Shown here in pieces: positions 1 to 8,010 of a DNA stretch of 64,000 bases. A program made the position numbers and the translations under genes. This DNA is from Bacillota bacterium (lineage in GTDB: Bacteria; Bacillota; Clostridia; Christensenellales; Aristaeellaceae). The DNA lies in the NCBI GenBank assembly GCA_023413135.1, contig JAEZQK010000094.1, forward strand, positions 1 through 64,000, read 5' to 3'. A model generated the notes under the pieces. That model made no database searches. It was not told the origin of the DNA and saw only the letters and a program-made list of their open reading frames with translations. Each line of letters begins with the position of its first letter. The stretch's first letter is position 1.

Positions 1-420
1 CGCACTGCTCACTGCCGTTCGCATTGCTTGTTTCGCCAGCCTCCTCCGCCTCGCTTCATCCGCCTCTGGCGGCGCTTCGGCTTCGGAGCCTTTCTGGTTC
101 TCTTTCGGGACGAAAGAGAACATCCCCTTGTCACAGGCCAGTTGCTTGCAACTGGCCGAAGTTGCATCTTGCAGCAGTCCCATCCGACAGTGTATTGTTG
201 TGTCGCAAGCGGGCGATTGATAAGTGCCCATCTGGCTCAATCGGCGCATTGCTTCGCTACCGCTCGCACTGCTTGTTTCGCCAGCCTCCTGCGCCTCGCT
301 TAGTCCGCCACAGGCGGCGCTTCGGCTTCGGAGCCCCTACGGCTACAAAGAGTGTATTGGCTTTTCTTCCGGCTCCAGTATGCTCCGGCAGTGAAGTCAA
401 TAAACAAATTGCGTTGTAGG
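1..420. repeat. Gene-free repeat-rich DNA left of the IS
   Basis: No credible gene is seen in these 420 bases; the open frames are GC-rich low-complexity frames without ribosome binding sites. The stretch holds two direct copies of a 72-base unit (19-90 and 264-335) that differ at only a few positions and contain TTGTTTCGCCAGCCTCCT and GGCGGCGCTTCGGCTTCGGA. A palindrome at 136-157 (GGCCAGTTGC, two bases, GCAACTGGCC) lies between them. Bases 351-375 match, as reverse complement, 38255-38279 at 24 of 25 positions, and 393-422 match 38115-38144 at about 24 of 30. The region is therefore built from dispersed intergenic repeat pieces. Confidence 0.7.
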
Positions 421-454
421 GGGCTGTCGCACCAGGAGTGCGCGAAGAAGAGAA

Positions 455-496
455 ACAAAAGGCGGCGACTGGCGGTAGCCAGAAGCCGTCTTTTGT
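455..496 (+). terminator. Hairpin upstream of the IS transposase
   Basis: Bases 455-466 (ACAAAAGGCGGC) pair with 485-496 (GCCGTCTTTTGT) with one G-U wobble, and an inner stem CTGGC/GCCAG (469-473/478-482) closes on GGTA. It ends ten bases before the transposase ATG. Such structures in insertion sequences are known to stop transcription or translation entering from outside; that role here is inferred. Confidence 0.6.
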
Positions 497-505
497 TGTA
501 AAATT

Positions 506-2122
506 ATGTTTGTGCGAACAATAAATTTACAGCCAGATTATACAACAAATGGGAACGTATATCAACTGGCAATGCCGATGGACATAGGGGAAATGATAGA
601 GGCGGATGATTCGGTACGGTTGCTCGGCGCGGTGTTTGAAAGGATGGATTATAGGAAATTGTATGCCGCGTACTCCCGGTATGGGAGAATGGAGAGGTCA
701 CCGAAGAATCTATTCAAAGTGGTTATATACGGAGGAATGAACGGGATCTATTCAAACCGGAAGATAGAGCAGGCGTGCCGGCGGGATGTGAATTTCATGT
801 ATCTGCTGGGGCGGGAACCAGCGCCGGATCACGCGACAATCGCTCGATTCCGAAGCGAGCGTCTTAGCGAAGTGATTGACGATTTATATCAGCAATTGGT
901 GAAGTATCTGGCGGAAGCTGGCGAGCTGTCCATGGAGAGAGCGTTCATCGATGGGACAAAGCTGGAAGCGAACGCGAACCGGTACAGCTTTGTGTGGAAA
1001 AAGAGTACCCAGAAGAGTGAAGCGAAAATGCAGGAGAAAATGAGAGCCGAATTGCCAAAGCTGGCGGCCGAATTTGGTCTCCGGTTTCGCGCAGGGGAGA
1101 AAATCCGGGCCAAGGATATAAAGAAGCTGCGGAAACGGCTTAAGGCACTGCAGCATGAACAGGGGCTGGAATTCGTACACGGCAAGGGCCAGCGGAAAGC
1201 ACCACTGCAACGGGCGATTGAGACAGTGGAAGAATACCTGAAACGGCAGAAGCAGTATGATGATTACAACCACAGTTTCGGGGATAGGAACAGTTTTTCC
1301 AAGACGGACCGGGACGCGACCTTCATGCGGATGAAAGAAGACCATATGAAAAACGGGCAGTTGAAGCCGGGGTACAATGTGACCGCAGCGGTGGATTCGG
1401 AATATATCGTGGCGGCAATGCTCTCGCCTGAGCAGAGTGACAGCCAGACATTTATCCCGATGATGGAAAAGCTGAAGTGGCTGGGGTATACCAAACCTGT
1501 AGCAGACGCCGGATATGAGAGCGAGGAGAATTACAGCTACTGCGAAAGAAACGGGCAAATGGCATTCATCAAGCCAGCGAATCACGAGCAGGCAAAGACA
1601 AAGAAGTACAGGACGGACGTTGGCAAGCGGGAAAATATGCTATATGATTCCGAAACGGACAGCTACCTCTGTCACGCGGGACACCGGATTGAGGTATCTG
1701 GTGAGAAGAAGACGAAGTCAAAATCCGGATATACCATTGTAACGACGGTATATTCCTGCAAAGAATGTTCAGGTTGTCCGCATAAGGAAAAATGCATCAA
1801 GGGAAACAGCAAGATACCGCTGAAGGAGCGGAGCAAAAACCTTCATGTCTCCAAGAACTTTCTGCGGCAGCGCCAAGAGATGGAAGCCCGAATCAGCAGC
1901 GAGGAAGGCGTACTGCTCAGGGTGAACCGGTCCATCCAGGTAGAAGGCGCGTTTGGTGTGCTCAAGGAGGATATGGGCTTTAGGCGTTTCCTCATGCGTG
2001 GCAGCGTAAAGGTTTATACCGAGCTTCTGCTGCTGTGCATGGCCTACAACATGAACAAGCTCCACAGTAAGATACAAACTGGCCGCTGTGGAACCTATCT
2101 TCACATTCCAAAGACGGCTTAG
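506..2122 (+). CDS. IS1182-family transposase
   Basis: A 538-residue transposase of the DDE type. The N-terminal third matches the DUF772-like part of IS1182/IS5-related enzymes (SPKNLFKVVIYG, then PAPDHATIARFR near residue 105). FIDGTKLEANANR places the first catalytic Asp near 149, PVADAGYESEENY the second near 334, and VEGAFGVLKEDMGFRRF the Glu near 480. A Cys cluster (CKECSGCPHKEKC, about 418-430) is typical of the DDE_Tnp_1_6 domain. The length is usual for IS1182 and the frame is intact. No strong ribosome binding site precedes the ATG, only the hairpin at 455-496, which suggests weak translation. It may still be active. Confidence 0.93.
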   Translation: MFVRTINLQPDYTTNGNVYQLAMPMDIGEMIEADDSVRLLGAVFERMDYRKLYAAYSRYGRMERSPKNLFKVVIYGGMNGIYSNRKIEQACRRDVNFMYLLGREPAPDHATIARFRSERLSEVIDDLYQQLVKYLAEAGELSMERAFIDGTKLEANANRYSFVWKKSTQKSEAKMQEKMRAELPKLAAEFGLRFRAGEKIRAKDIKKLRKRLKALQHEQGLEFVHGKGQRKAPLQRAIETVEEYLKRQKQYDDYNHSFGDRNSFSKTDRDATFMRMKEDHMKNGQLKPGYNVTAAVDSEYIVAAMLSPEQSDSQTFIPMMEKLKWLGYTKPVADAGYESEENYSYCERNGQMAFIKPANHEQAKTKKYRTDVGKRENMLYDSETDSYLCHAGHRIEVSGEKKTKSKSGYTIVTTVYSCKECSGCPHKEKCIKGNSKIPLKERSKNLHVSKNFLRQRQEMEARISSEEGVLLRVNRSIQVEGAFGVLKEDMGFRRFLMRGSVKVYTELLLLCMAYNMNKLHSKIQTGRCGTYLHIPKTA

Positions 2123-2246
2123 ACAATATAAAAAAGTTTTCCACAGGGAAGTCATGTTTCCCCTGCGAAGCTTTGCTCAAAACACGGTTTTTGATCGTCT
2201 CTTCCTCTTGCCCATCCTGCTTTTTTCGATGTTCCCACTGATAAGA

Positions 2247-2290
2247 GGCGTGTCGCCCCTCGATTTCGTAAAATCGTTTTGCGACACGCC
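2247..2290. repeat. Nested hairpin forming the IS right end
   Basis: GGCGTGTCGC (2247-2256) pairs with GCGACACGCC (2281-2290), and inside it CGATTT pairs with AAATCG around CGTA (2261-2276). It lies after the transposase stop and contains the terminal inverted repeat, so it may serve as both terminator and transposase recognition site. Confidence 0.6.
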
Positions 2291-2466
2291 CGCATAGCTT
2301 AGACACGATTGTCGTCAGGGAAACAAGAGGAGGGGGAACAATGCTTCCTCTTTTACATTTCCTCTCCATCCATACAATAGACAGAATATGCAATATATGG
2401 TACGCTTGTACAAGAAAACGGACAACCGCACATCCCACATGCCGCACATCAAAGGAGGCACTCCCC

Positions 2467-3222
2467 ATGCGTAAACGGACCTTGGCCTTTCTTCTGTCCC
2501 TGGTGGTGTCGTGCCTTGTTTTCAGCGCCCAGGCTGCCCCGCCCTCTGCCGGGAGCACAGGCGTGCCCATCACCGCCGTTATCATCCCGGACGAAGGGAT
2601 TACGCTGTACGATAAGCCCATGGACAAGGCGGAGGCAATCGCAACGCTTGCAAAAGGGGCCGCCGTCACAGTGGAGACCCTGGGCTTGTACTGGTGTAAG
2701 GTGAACGGTGGCACGCAGGCCGGCTATGTGCCCACCGCCGCACTGCACCTTGATGACTGGGGCGCGCCGGATGAAAAGGATGCCGGCAAGGAAGGCAGCC
2801 TCCGCTTTGCAGTGTTCAACCACGCCACCGTACCCGGCCAGGCGTGGACGCTGACACTGCGGGAAGAGCCCAACCGCAAGGCGGCCCAAATGGATACCTA
2901 CGCCTGCGGCACAGTGATGGTGGCCCTTGAAAAAGAAAAGGAATATTCCCTGGTGCATGTGGGCGACAAGGTGGGGTACCTGCTCACCAAGTACCTGACC
3001 TTTTACGATTCCGCTGAAAACCCCCAGCAGTATGCCCTCATCCAAAATGAGGAAAGGGTAGCCTTCCGGAATGACAGGTCGCTTTCCGGAAAGCATATCA
3101 TCACTTACCTGGAACCGGGTACGCCAGTGACGCTGATCTGGGACAAAAAGGGCTGGGCCTGCATAGAGGCGCTGGGGTATCAGGGCTTTGTGTATACGGA
3201 GTTTCTGGATATTCTGGAATAG
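2467..3222 (+). CDS. Secreted SH3-like domain protein
   Basis: A 251-residue exported protein. The start is chosen at MRKRTLAFLL because AAAGGAGG stands just before it; the frame is open further upstream without such a site. Residues 1-23 form a signal peptide (basic start, hydrophobic run, cleavage likely after AQA). The rest reads as repeated bacterial SH3-like modules: ITLYDKPMDKAEAIATLAKG with CKVNGGTQAGYVPTAAL, then LREEPNRKAAQMDTYACGT with VGDKVGYLLTKYL, then a third ending GYQGFVYTEFLDI. Such modules bind cell wall peptides or glycan. No catalytic domain is present. It stands alone between the IS and the phosphonate operon. Confidence 0.75.
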   Translation: MRKRTLAFLLSLVVSCLVFSAQAAPPSAGSTGVPITAVIIPDEGITLYDKPMDKAEAIATLAKGAAVTVETLGLYWCKVNGGTQAGYVPTAALHLDDWGAPDEKDAGKEGSLRFAVFNHATVPGQAWTLTLREEPNRKAAQMDTYACGTVMVALEKEKEYSLVHVGDKVGYLLTKYLTFYDSAENPQQYALIQNEERVAFRNDRSLSGKHIITYLEPGTPVTLIWDKKGWACIEALGYQGFVYTEFLDILE

Positions 3223-3263
3223 ACGAAGATAACTTGTGATATATTTTCCGCCATGCTATAATT

Positions 3264-3301
3264 CAACTGGCCTGTCAGCATTTTCTGTATAAGGCCAGTT
3301 G
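3264..3301 (+). terminator. Probable terminator after the SH3-like gene
   Basis: CAACTGGCCT (3264-3273) pairs perfectly with AGGCCAGTTG (3292-3301) and is followed by TTTGCTTTCG. It begins 41 bases after the stop of the SH3-like gene. Confidence 0.55.
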
Positions 3302-3387
3302 TTTGCTTTCGAAATGCTTTATATCAAATCAAAACTATAATGCATTGTTATCAGCCTCGAACGCAACCTTGCCATCTTCACAGAATA

Positions 3388-3480
3388 AGCGTAGGGCGGG
3401 GGCTTGCTCCCACCGCATGCAACGGTGCCATGTATCTTGATCCATGTGAGAACTGACGGCGGAAGCCCCCGCCCTACGCT
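3388..3480. repeat. Fold-back repeat with GTAGGGCGGGGGCT arms
   Basis: The 18-base arm at 3388-3405 (AGCGTAGGGCGGGGGCTT) has its exact reverse complement at 3463-3480. The same style of arm (GTAGGGGCGGGGCT) frames the elements near 38.3 kb, so this is one member of a dispersed intergenic repeat family. Confidence 0.7.
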
Positions 3481-3553
3481 GGACCCATCGATGCATTTAT
3501 GTTTTGGAGCAGTATTATCAAGATTCCCACTTTCTTTACTGAAAGGACAAGCC

Positions 3554-4702
3554 ATGGACGTCAACGTCTTTTTGCAGGAAATATCCAAACTGGGCATCGG
3601 CTTTTATACCGGCGTGCCGGACTCCCTGCTCCAGCCGCTATGTGATACGCTGTACGCCCGTTTTGGCACAGGCGAAAATCACATCGTCGCCGCCAATGAA
3701 GGGGCAGCGGTGGGCCTGGCGGCGGGCCATTATATCGCCACGGGCAGGCCTGCCCTTGTGTATCTGCAAAACAGCGGCATCGGCAATGCCGCCAACCCCG
3801 TTATCTCTCTGCTGAACGAAAAGGTATACGGCATTCCCTGCGTATTTGTGGTGGGCTGGCGTGGTGAACCAAACGTGCATGACGAGCCCCAGCATATTTT
3901 CCAGGGGGAAATCACCCCCGCCATGCTGTCGCTGATGGGCCTTCCTCCCTTTGCCGTATCGGCGGATACCGGCCTCCCAGCCCTTGCCCAAATGGTTTCG
4001 GAAGCGGAAGCATCCATCCGCCAAGGGAAAAGCGTTGCCTTTCTTTTAAGAAAAGGCACGCTGTCGGGCGGTGAAAAAGCCGGTTTTGAAAGCCGCCATA
4101 CGCTTTTGCGGGAGGATGCGCTGCGGCTGATCTTAAGTCATGCGTCCAATGACGATGTATTTGTCTGCACCACGGGCAAGACCTCAAGGGAAGTGTACGA
4201 GCTTCGGGAAGCGCTTCATCAAGGCCATGACCGTGATTTTCTCACCGTGGGCTCCATGGGCCACGCTTCCATGATTGCTCTGGGTATTGCCAAGGCCCGG
4301 CCTGAAACCACCATCTGGTGTCTGGACGGCGACGGAGCTGCCCTCATGCACCTGGGCAGCCTGTTGGTGGAAGCCCGGTGCGCATGCAAGAATCTGATCC
4401 ATGTGGTTTTGAACAACGGCGCCCATGAAAGCGTGGGCGGTATGCCCGTAAACGGCGGGGATGTATCCTTCATGCCTATCGCCTGGGCGGCCGGTTTTGA
4501 AAGATGCTTTTCAGCGTTAGATGAGAAGGAATTGCTGGATTTGCTGCCCGCTATTCGGGAAGCTGCCGGAAATCAGCCTTGCTTTGTGGAGATCGCCTTG
4601 ATACAAGGCTCCCGGCCTGATTTGGGCCGGCCCAAGACCACCCCCAAGGAAAATCTGCGGCAACTTATGGATTACTTAAAATCACAAGGAGAAAAAGCAT
4701 GA
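3554..4702 (+). CDS. aepY: Phosphonopyruvate decarboxylase
   Basis: Thiamine-diphosphate enzyme that converts phosphonopyruvate to phosphonoacetaldehyde and CO2, the irreversible step that pulls PEP mutase toward phosphonate synthesis. The 382-residue length fits the family. The N-terminal domain has FYTGVPDSLLQPL and ANEGAAVGLAAGHYIA (the conserved Glu that activates the cofactor). The C-terminal domain has the cofactor motif CLDGDGAALMHLGSL followed by VVLNNGAHESVGG, which is characteristic of this family. The start at MDVNVFLQ is preceded by GAAAGGAC; an upstream extension of the frame runs through repeat DNA and is rejected. Its last four bases overlap the next gene (ATGA), so the two are translationally linked. 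Confidence 0.9.
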   Translation: MDVNVFLQEISKLGIGFYTGVPDSLLQPLCDTLYARFGTGENHIVAANEGAAVGLAAGHYIATGRPALVYLQNSGIGNAANPVISLLNEKVYGIPCVFVVGWRGEPNVHDEPQHIFQGEITPAMLSLMGLPPFAVSADTGLPALAQMVSEAEASIRQGKSVAFLLRKGTLSGGEKAGFESRHTLLREDALRLILSHASNDDVFVCTTGKTSREVYELREALHQGHDRDFLTVGSMGHASMIALGIAKARPETTIWCLDGDGAALMHLGSLLVEARCACKNLIHVVLNNGAHESVGGMPVNGGDVSFMPIAWAAGFERCFSALDEKELLDLLPAIREAAGNQPCFVEIALIQGSRPDLGRPKTTPKENLRQLMDYLKSQGEKA

Positions 4703-5430
4703 AGGCGCTCCTGCTCAACTCCGGTGTGGGCAGCCGGATGGGTTCCATGACAAAGCACAGCCCCAAGTGCATGTGCCCGATCGGCGGGGGCTATACCATA
4801 CTAAGCCGCCAGCTGACGCTGATTGCCGAAACCGGCATCCGGGAGGCGGTCATTACGGTCGGCCCTTTTGCCGGGCTTTTGCAAGAGCATGTTGCCGGCT
4901 TGAATCTGCCCCTTCATGTCACGTATGTCCCCAACCCCCTGTACAGCGAAACCAACTACATTTACTCCATGCACCTGGCGGCGGAGCATTTGGACGATGA
5001 CATCCTGCTGTTGCACGGCGACCTGGTGCTGGAAAGCAGCGTGCTTTTAGACCTGACGGCAAGCAAAAAAAGCATGGTGGCGGTGGATTCCACCCTTCCT
5101 CTGCCGGACAAGGACTTCAAGGCCAGAGTGCAAGATGGCTGTGTCACGGCCATCGGCGTGGAATTCTTTGGCCCGGACTGCGTTGCCTGCCAGCCCGCCT
5201 ACCACTTTCTGCGGGAGGATTTTGCCGCCTGGATGAAAGCCATCAGAGAATTCTGCTCAAATGCGCAGCGGAAAGTGTATGCGGAAAACGCCTTCAACGC
5301 GCAAAACGGCGCCATTCCCCTGCACCCCATGGAGCTGAATGGCCGGCTGTGCAACGAAATCGATAACCTGCAGGACCTGGAAACCGTCTCCCGGCGCTTT
5401 TTGCAAACACTTCACAAAGGGGTGAAATAA
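4699..5430 (+). CDS. Sugar-nucleotide-type nucleotidyltransferase of the phosphonate operon
   Basis: A 243-residue single-domain NTP transferase. The signature loop LLNSGVGSRMGSMTKHSPKC (residues 5-24) binds the nucleotide, and LLLHGDLVLE carries the metal-binding Asp. Members of this group include LicC-like phosphocholine cytidylyltransferases and PntC, which activates 2-aminoethylphosphonate with CTP. Position between aepY and aepX suggests it activates a small phosphonate. In some bacteria PntC is fused to an AEP transaminase; no transaminase part is present here, and none was found elsewhere in the window. Substrate is inferred from context. Confidence 0.75.
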   Translation: MKALLLNSGVGSRMGSMTKHSPKCMCPIGGGYTILSRQLTLIAETGIREAVITVGPFAGLLQEHVAGLNLPLHVTYVPNPLYSETNYIYSMHLAAEHLDDDILLLHGDLVLESSVLLDLTASKKSMVAVDSTLPLPDKDFKARVQDGCVTAIGVEFFGPDCVACQPAYHFLREDFAAWMKAIREFCSNAQRKVYAENAFNAQNGAIPLHPMELNGRLCNEIDNLQDLETVSRRFLQTLHKGVK

Positions 5431-5433
5431 CGT

Positions 5434-6732
5434 ATGAAGCAGGTCTACATGTGCTTCAGCACCGACATCCTCCACAACGGCCACATCAAGATCATCAAAA
5501 AGGCGGCGCAGCTAGGCGAGCTGACGGTAGGCGTGCTGACAGACGAGGTGATCGCCTCCTTCAAGCGCTATCCCCTGATCCCCCTGGAGGAGCGGCTGCA
5601 GTTGTTTCAAAGCATCATGGGCGTAAATCGTGTGGTGGTGCAAAACACATTAAGCTATGAAGCAATCCTCCGGGAACTGAGACCGGACATTGTGGTCCAC
5701 GGAGACGACTGGCAGGTGGGCTACCAGGCCAACATCCGCCGCCAGGTCATCGATGTTCTGGCGGAATGGGGCGGGGAACTTACGGAATATCCCTACACCC
5801 GCACCCCTACGGAGGAGATTTTAAGCCGCCTGGACCAGCAGCTTTCCATGCCGGAGCACAGGCGGTCCAGATTGAAAAAGCTCCTGCAATACAAGCCCTG
5901 CCTTTCGGTGTTGGAAGCCCATAACGGCCTCACCGGGCTGATCGTGGAGCAGACAAGGGTGGAAACGCAAAATGGCGTCAAACAATTTGACGCCATGTGG
6001 GTTTCCAGCCTGTGCGATTCCACCGCCAAGGGCAAGCCGGATATAGAGCTGGTGGACTTAACCTCCCGCATCCAAACGCTGGAGGAGATCATGGAAGTTA
6101 CCACCAAGCCCATCATACTGGACGGGGATACCGGCGGCCAAACGGAGCATTTTGCCTACAATGTACGCACGCTGGAGCGGCTGGGCATATCCGCCGTCAT
6201 CATCGAGGATAAAACGGGGCTGAAGAAGAACTCCCTGTTCGGGACATCGGCGCAGCAGACCCAGGAGAACATCGAAAGCTTCTGCCAAAAAATCCGGGCG
6301 GGCAAAAACGCGCAAAAAACCAAGGATTTCATGATCATCGCCCGGTGTGAAAGCCTGATTCTGAACAGGGGCATGGAGGATGCGCTCACCCGCTGCCACG
6401 CCTATGTGGCCGCCGGGGTGGACGGCATCATGATCCATTCCTGCCAAAAGGACCCGGCAGAGATTCTGGAATTCTGCCGCCTGTTCAGACAGGAGGATCA
6501 GATGACGCCGCTGGTAGCTGTGCCTACCACCTACAACGTTATCACCGAAGAGGCGCTTGCGGCCGCCGGTGTCAACATCGTCATCCATGCCAACCATCTG
6601 CTGCGCAGCGCCTTCCCCGCCATGCAGCGCACGGCCCGTACCATTTTGGAAAACGGGCGGTCGCTGGAGGCGGAGGAAAACTGCCTGTCCATCAAGGAAA
6701 TCCTTACCCTGATCCCCGAGCAGGAGATCTAG
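5434..6732 (+). CDS. aepX: Phosphoenolpyruvate mutase with N-terminal cytidylyltransferase-like domain
   Basis: A two-domain protein of 432 residues. Residues 1-135 are a cytidylyltransferase-like Rossmann domain: CFSTDILHNGHIKIIKKAA with the H14-N-G-H17 motif, and TRTPTEEILSRL at its end. Residues about 150-432 are PEP mutase, which rearranges PEP to phosphonopyruvate: ILDGDTGG near 228-235 gives the Mg-binding aspartates, and EDKTGLKKNS at 258-267 matches the mutase signature EDK-x5-NS that separates it from isocitrate lyase and related enzymes. It starts three bases after the previous stop. Fused forms of this kind occur in glycan-associated phosphonate loci. Together with aepY it makes phosphonoacetaldehyde. 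Confidence 0.9.
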   Translation: MKQVYMCFSTDILHNGHIKIIKKAAQLGELTVGVLTDEVIASFKRYPLIPLEERLQLFQSIMGVNRVVVQNTLSYEAILRELRPDIVVHGDDWQVGYQANIRRQVIDVLAEWGGELTEYPYTRTPTEEILSRLDQQLSMPEHRRSRLKKLLQYKPCLSVLEAHNGLTGLIVEQTRVETQNGVKQFDAMWVSSLCDSTAKGKPDIELVDLTSRIQTLEEIMEVTTKPIILDGDTGGQTEHFAYNVRTLERLGISAVIIEDKTGLKKNSLFGTSAQQTQENIESFCQKIRAGKNAQKTKDFMIIARCESLILNRGMEDALTRCHAYVAAGVDGIMIHSCQKDPAEILEFCRLFRQEDQMTPLVAVPTTYNVITEEALAAAGVNIVIHANHLLRSAFPAMQRTARTILENGRSLEAEENCLSIKEILTLIPEQEI

Positions 6733-6752
6733 GAGGACGGCCGTTTTTTACC

Positions 6753-7949
6753 CTACCCCCTCGCGTACCCTCTGTCTATGATCACACCCTGCTCCCGCAA
6801 GGCATTTTGAAGCACCTCCGCCTTCAGGGACTGCACGGTTTCGCCCGTCTTCACGCACAGCGCCGCCGCCGTGCCGGCCGCCTGGCCGGTGATGGAGCAG
6901 CTTGGGATGCCCCTTGTGATGTTCCAGGCCGGCTCCAGGCAGGAGATGCAGCGGCCGGCCGCCAGCAGGTTTTCCGTTTTCACGGCCTTCAGCGCACGGT
7001 ACGGGATGTACAGAATCAGGCCGGGATTGCGGTAATACCCCGTCATGCCGATAGCGTCCTCATAATATTTGTGGTCGTATACCTCCAGCTCAAAATCGCT
7101 TTTGAGCCTTCTTGTCTTGCGCATCTGGGGATAGGCGGCCAGCAAAAGCGGCGCGGCATCCGCGGTCTCCGGCCTTTGATGCAGTTCCTCCAATTTGTCC
7201 AGCACCAGCTGCCGCGAGTCGAGCATGAACGCGGTAACAGACCGCCAGTTGTCCCCCGAAAAGGTGGGGTGGCCCTCCGGAACGGGCTGGAAGAAGATAT
7301 CCCCTGAAATATGAAGCTGTACCTTTTGCCCGTTATAGCTGTAGAACCAGCAGGCGCGCCGGTTGGAATCCAGGGATTCGGTAGCCTCGCCGGCCTGGAA
7401 GCATACATCGGCGTCGCCCGTGGCATCCACAAGCGCCTTGCAGGTTACGGTCCCGCGGCCGCTCTTGTTTTCCACGATCACCGCCTGTACCCTGTTCCCG
7501 TCCTTGACCACGGCGCATATCCGCGTATCGTACATCAGCCTGACATGCGCCTTTAAAAGAAGCTGCTCCAACGCAAGCTGGAACCATGCCGGGTTGAACT
7601 TGGCGGTCAGCCGGTGCTGCGCCCGCTGCGCGATGTCGCCGCCCTCCTGCCAGCAATCGGGTATGCTTCCGGGGCCGTACTGTATGGCCAGGCGGAAAAA
7701 TTCCTCCGGGATCCCGCCGATGACTTGATGGCCTTCCCCGTCGCAAAGGGGCAGGAAATCGGTGATCAGGCCGATTGTGGCAAGCCCGCCAAGCACGTAT
7801 CCTTTTTCAACGAGGCATACATCCGCGCCGTTGCGGGCCGCCGCCAGCGCCGCCGCCACGCCGGCCACGCCGCCGCCGCACACAAGCACGTCGCAGCTCT
7901 CCATAACGGGGATATTTCTGCCCTGTTCGGCAATATTTTGTTTTTCCAT
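6753..7949 (-). CDS. FAD-dependent oxidoreductase (FAD_oxidored-type)
   Basis: A 398-residue flavoprotein. Residues about 22-41 (VLVCGGGVAGVAAALAAARN) form the dinucleotide-binding fold, followed by LVEKGYVLGGLATIG. DATGDADVCFQAGE near the middle and LLAAGRCISC with TGQAAGTAAALCV near the end match the FAD_oxidored family found in many Firmicutes sugar loci; the natural substrate of that family is poorly known. AAGGAAGGG precedes the ATG. It is the last gene of a minus-strand cluster with two sugar-type permeases and a binding protein, so it probably oxidises the imported compound or a product of it. It converges on aepX with 20 bases between the stops. Confidence 0.8.
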   Translation of the reverse strand: MEKQNIAEQGRNIPVMESCDVLVCGGGVAGVAAALAAARNGADVCLVEKGYVLGGLATIGLITDFLPLCDGEGHQVIGGIPEEFFRLAIQYGPGSIPDCWQEGGDIAQRAQHRLTAKFNPAWFQLALEQLLLKAHVRLMYDTRICAVVKDGNRVQAVIVENKSGRGTVTCKALVDATGDADVCFQAGEATESLDSNRRACWFYSYNGQKVQLHISGDIFFQPVPEGHPTFSGDNWRSVTAFMLDSRQLVLDKLEELHQRPETADAAPLLLAAYPQMRKTRRLKSDFELEVYDHKYYEDAIGMTGYYRNPGLILYIPYRALKAVKTENLLAAGRCISCLEPAWNITRGIPSCSITGQAAGTAAALCVKTGETVQSLKAEVLQNALREQGVIIDRGYARG

Positions 7950-8010
7950 TCGATTCCCTTCCTTTCATGGTCTGTGTCGAAGCTATGTCCTACCGGCACA
8001 TTCATGCCGG

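Larger units (their letters stand above)
421..2291 (+). mobile_element. IS1182-family insertion sequence
   Basis: The left end begins GGGCTGTCGCA and the right end, read on the opposite strand, begins GGGCGTGTCGCA, giving short imperfect terminal inverted repeats around one transposase gene. Both ends carry structure: a long hairpin at 455-496 before the transposase and a nested hairpin at 2247-2290 that includes the right terminus. The target duplication cannot be read with confidence. The left flank ends in GTTGTAGG, which resembles the start of the GTAGGGG repeat units near 38.1 kb, so the element appears to have inserted in or beside such a unit. Boundaries are good to a few bases. Confidence 0.75.
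3223..3553. other. Intergenic region before the phosphonate operon
   Basis: No gene is seen in these 331 bases. They hold a terminator-like hairpin (3264-3301), a 93-base inverted repeat (3388-3480) and, next to the aepY start, a GAAAGGAC ribosome binding site. Confidence 0.6.

Noticed and set aside
24..419. Long open frames in the first 420 bases
   Set aside because: They lie in repeat DNA, overlap each other in different frames, are rich in Arg/Ser/Leu from GC-rich repeats and have no ribosome binding site.
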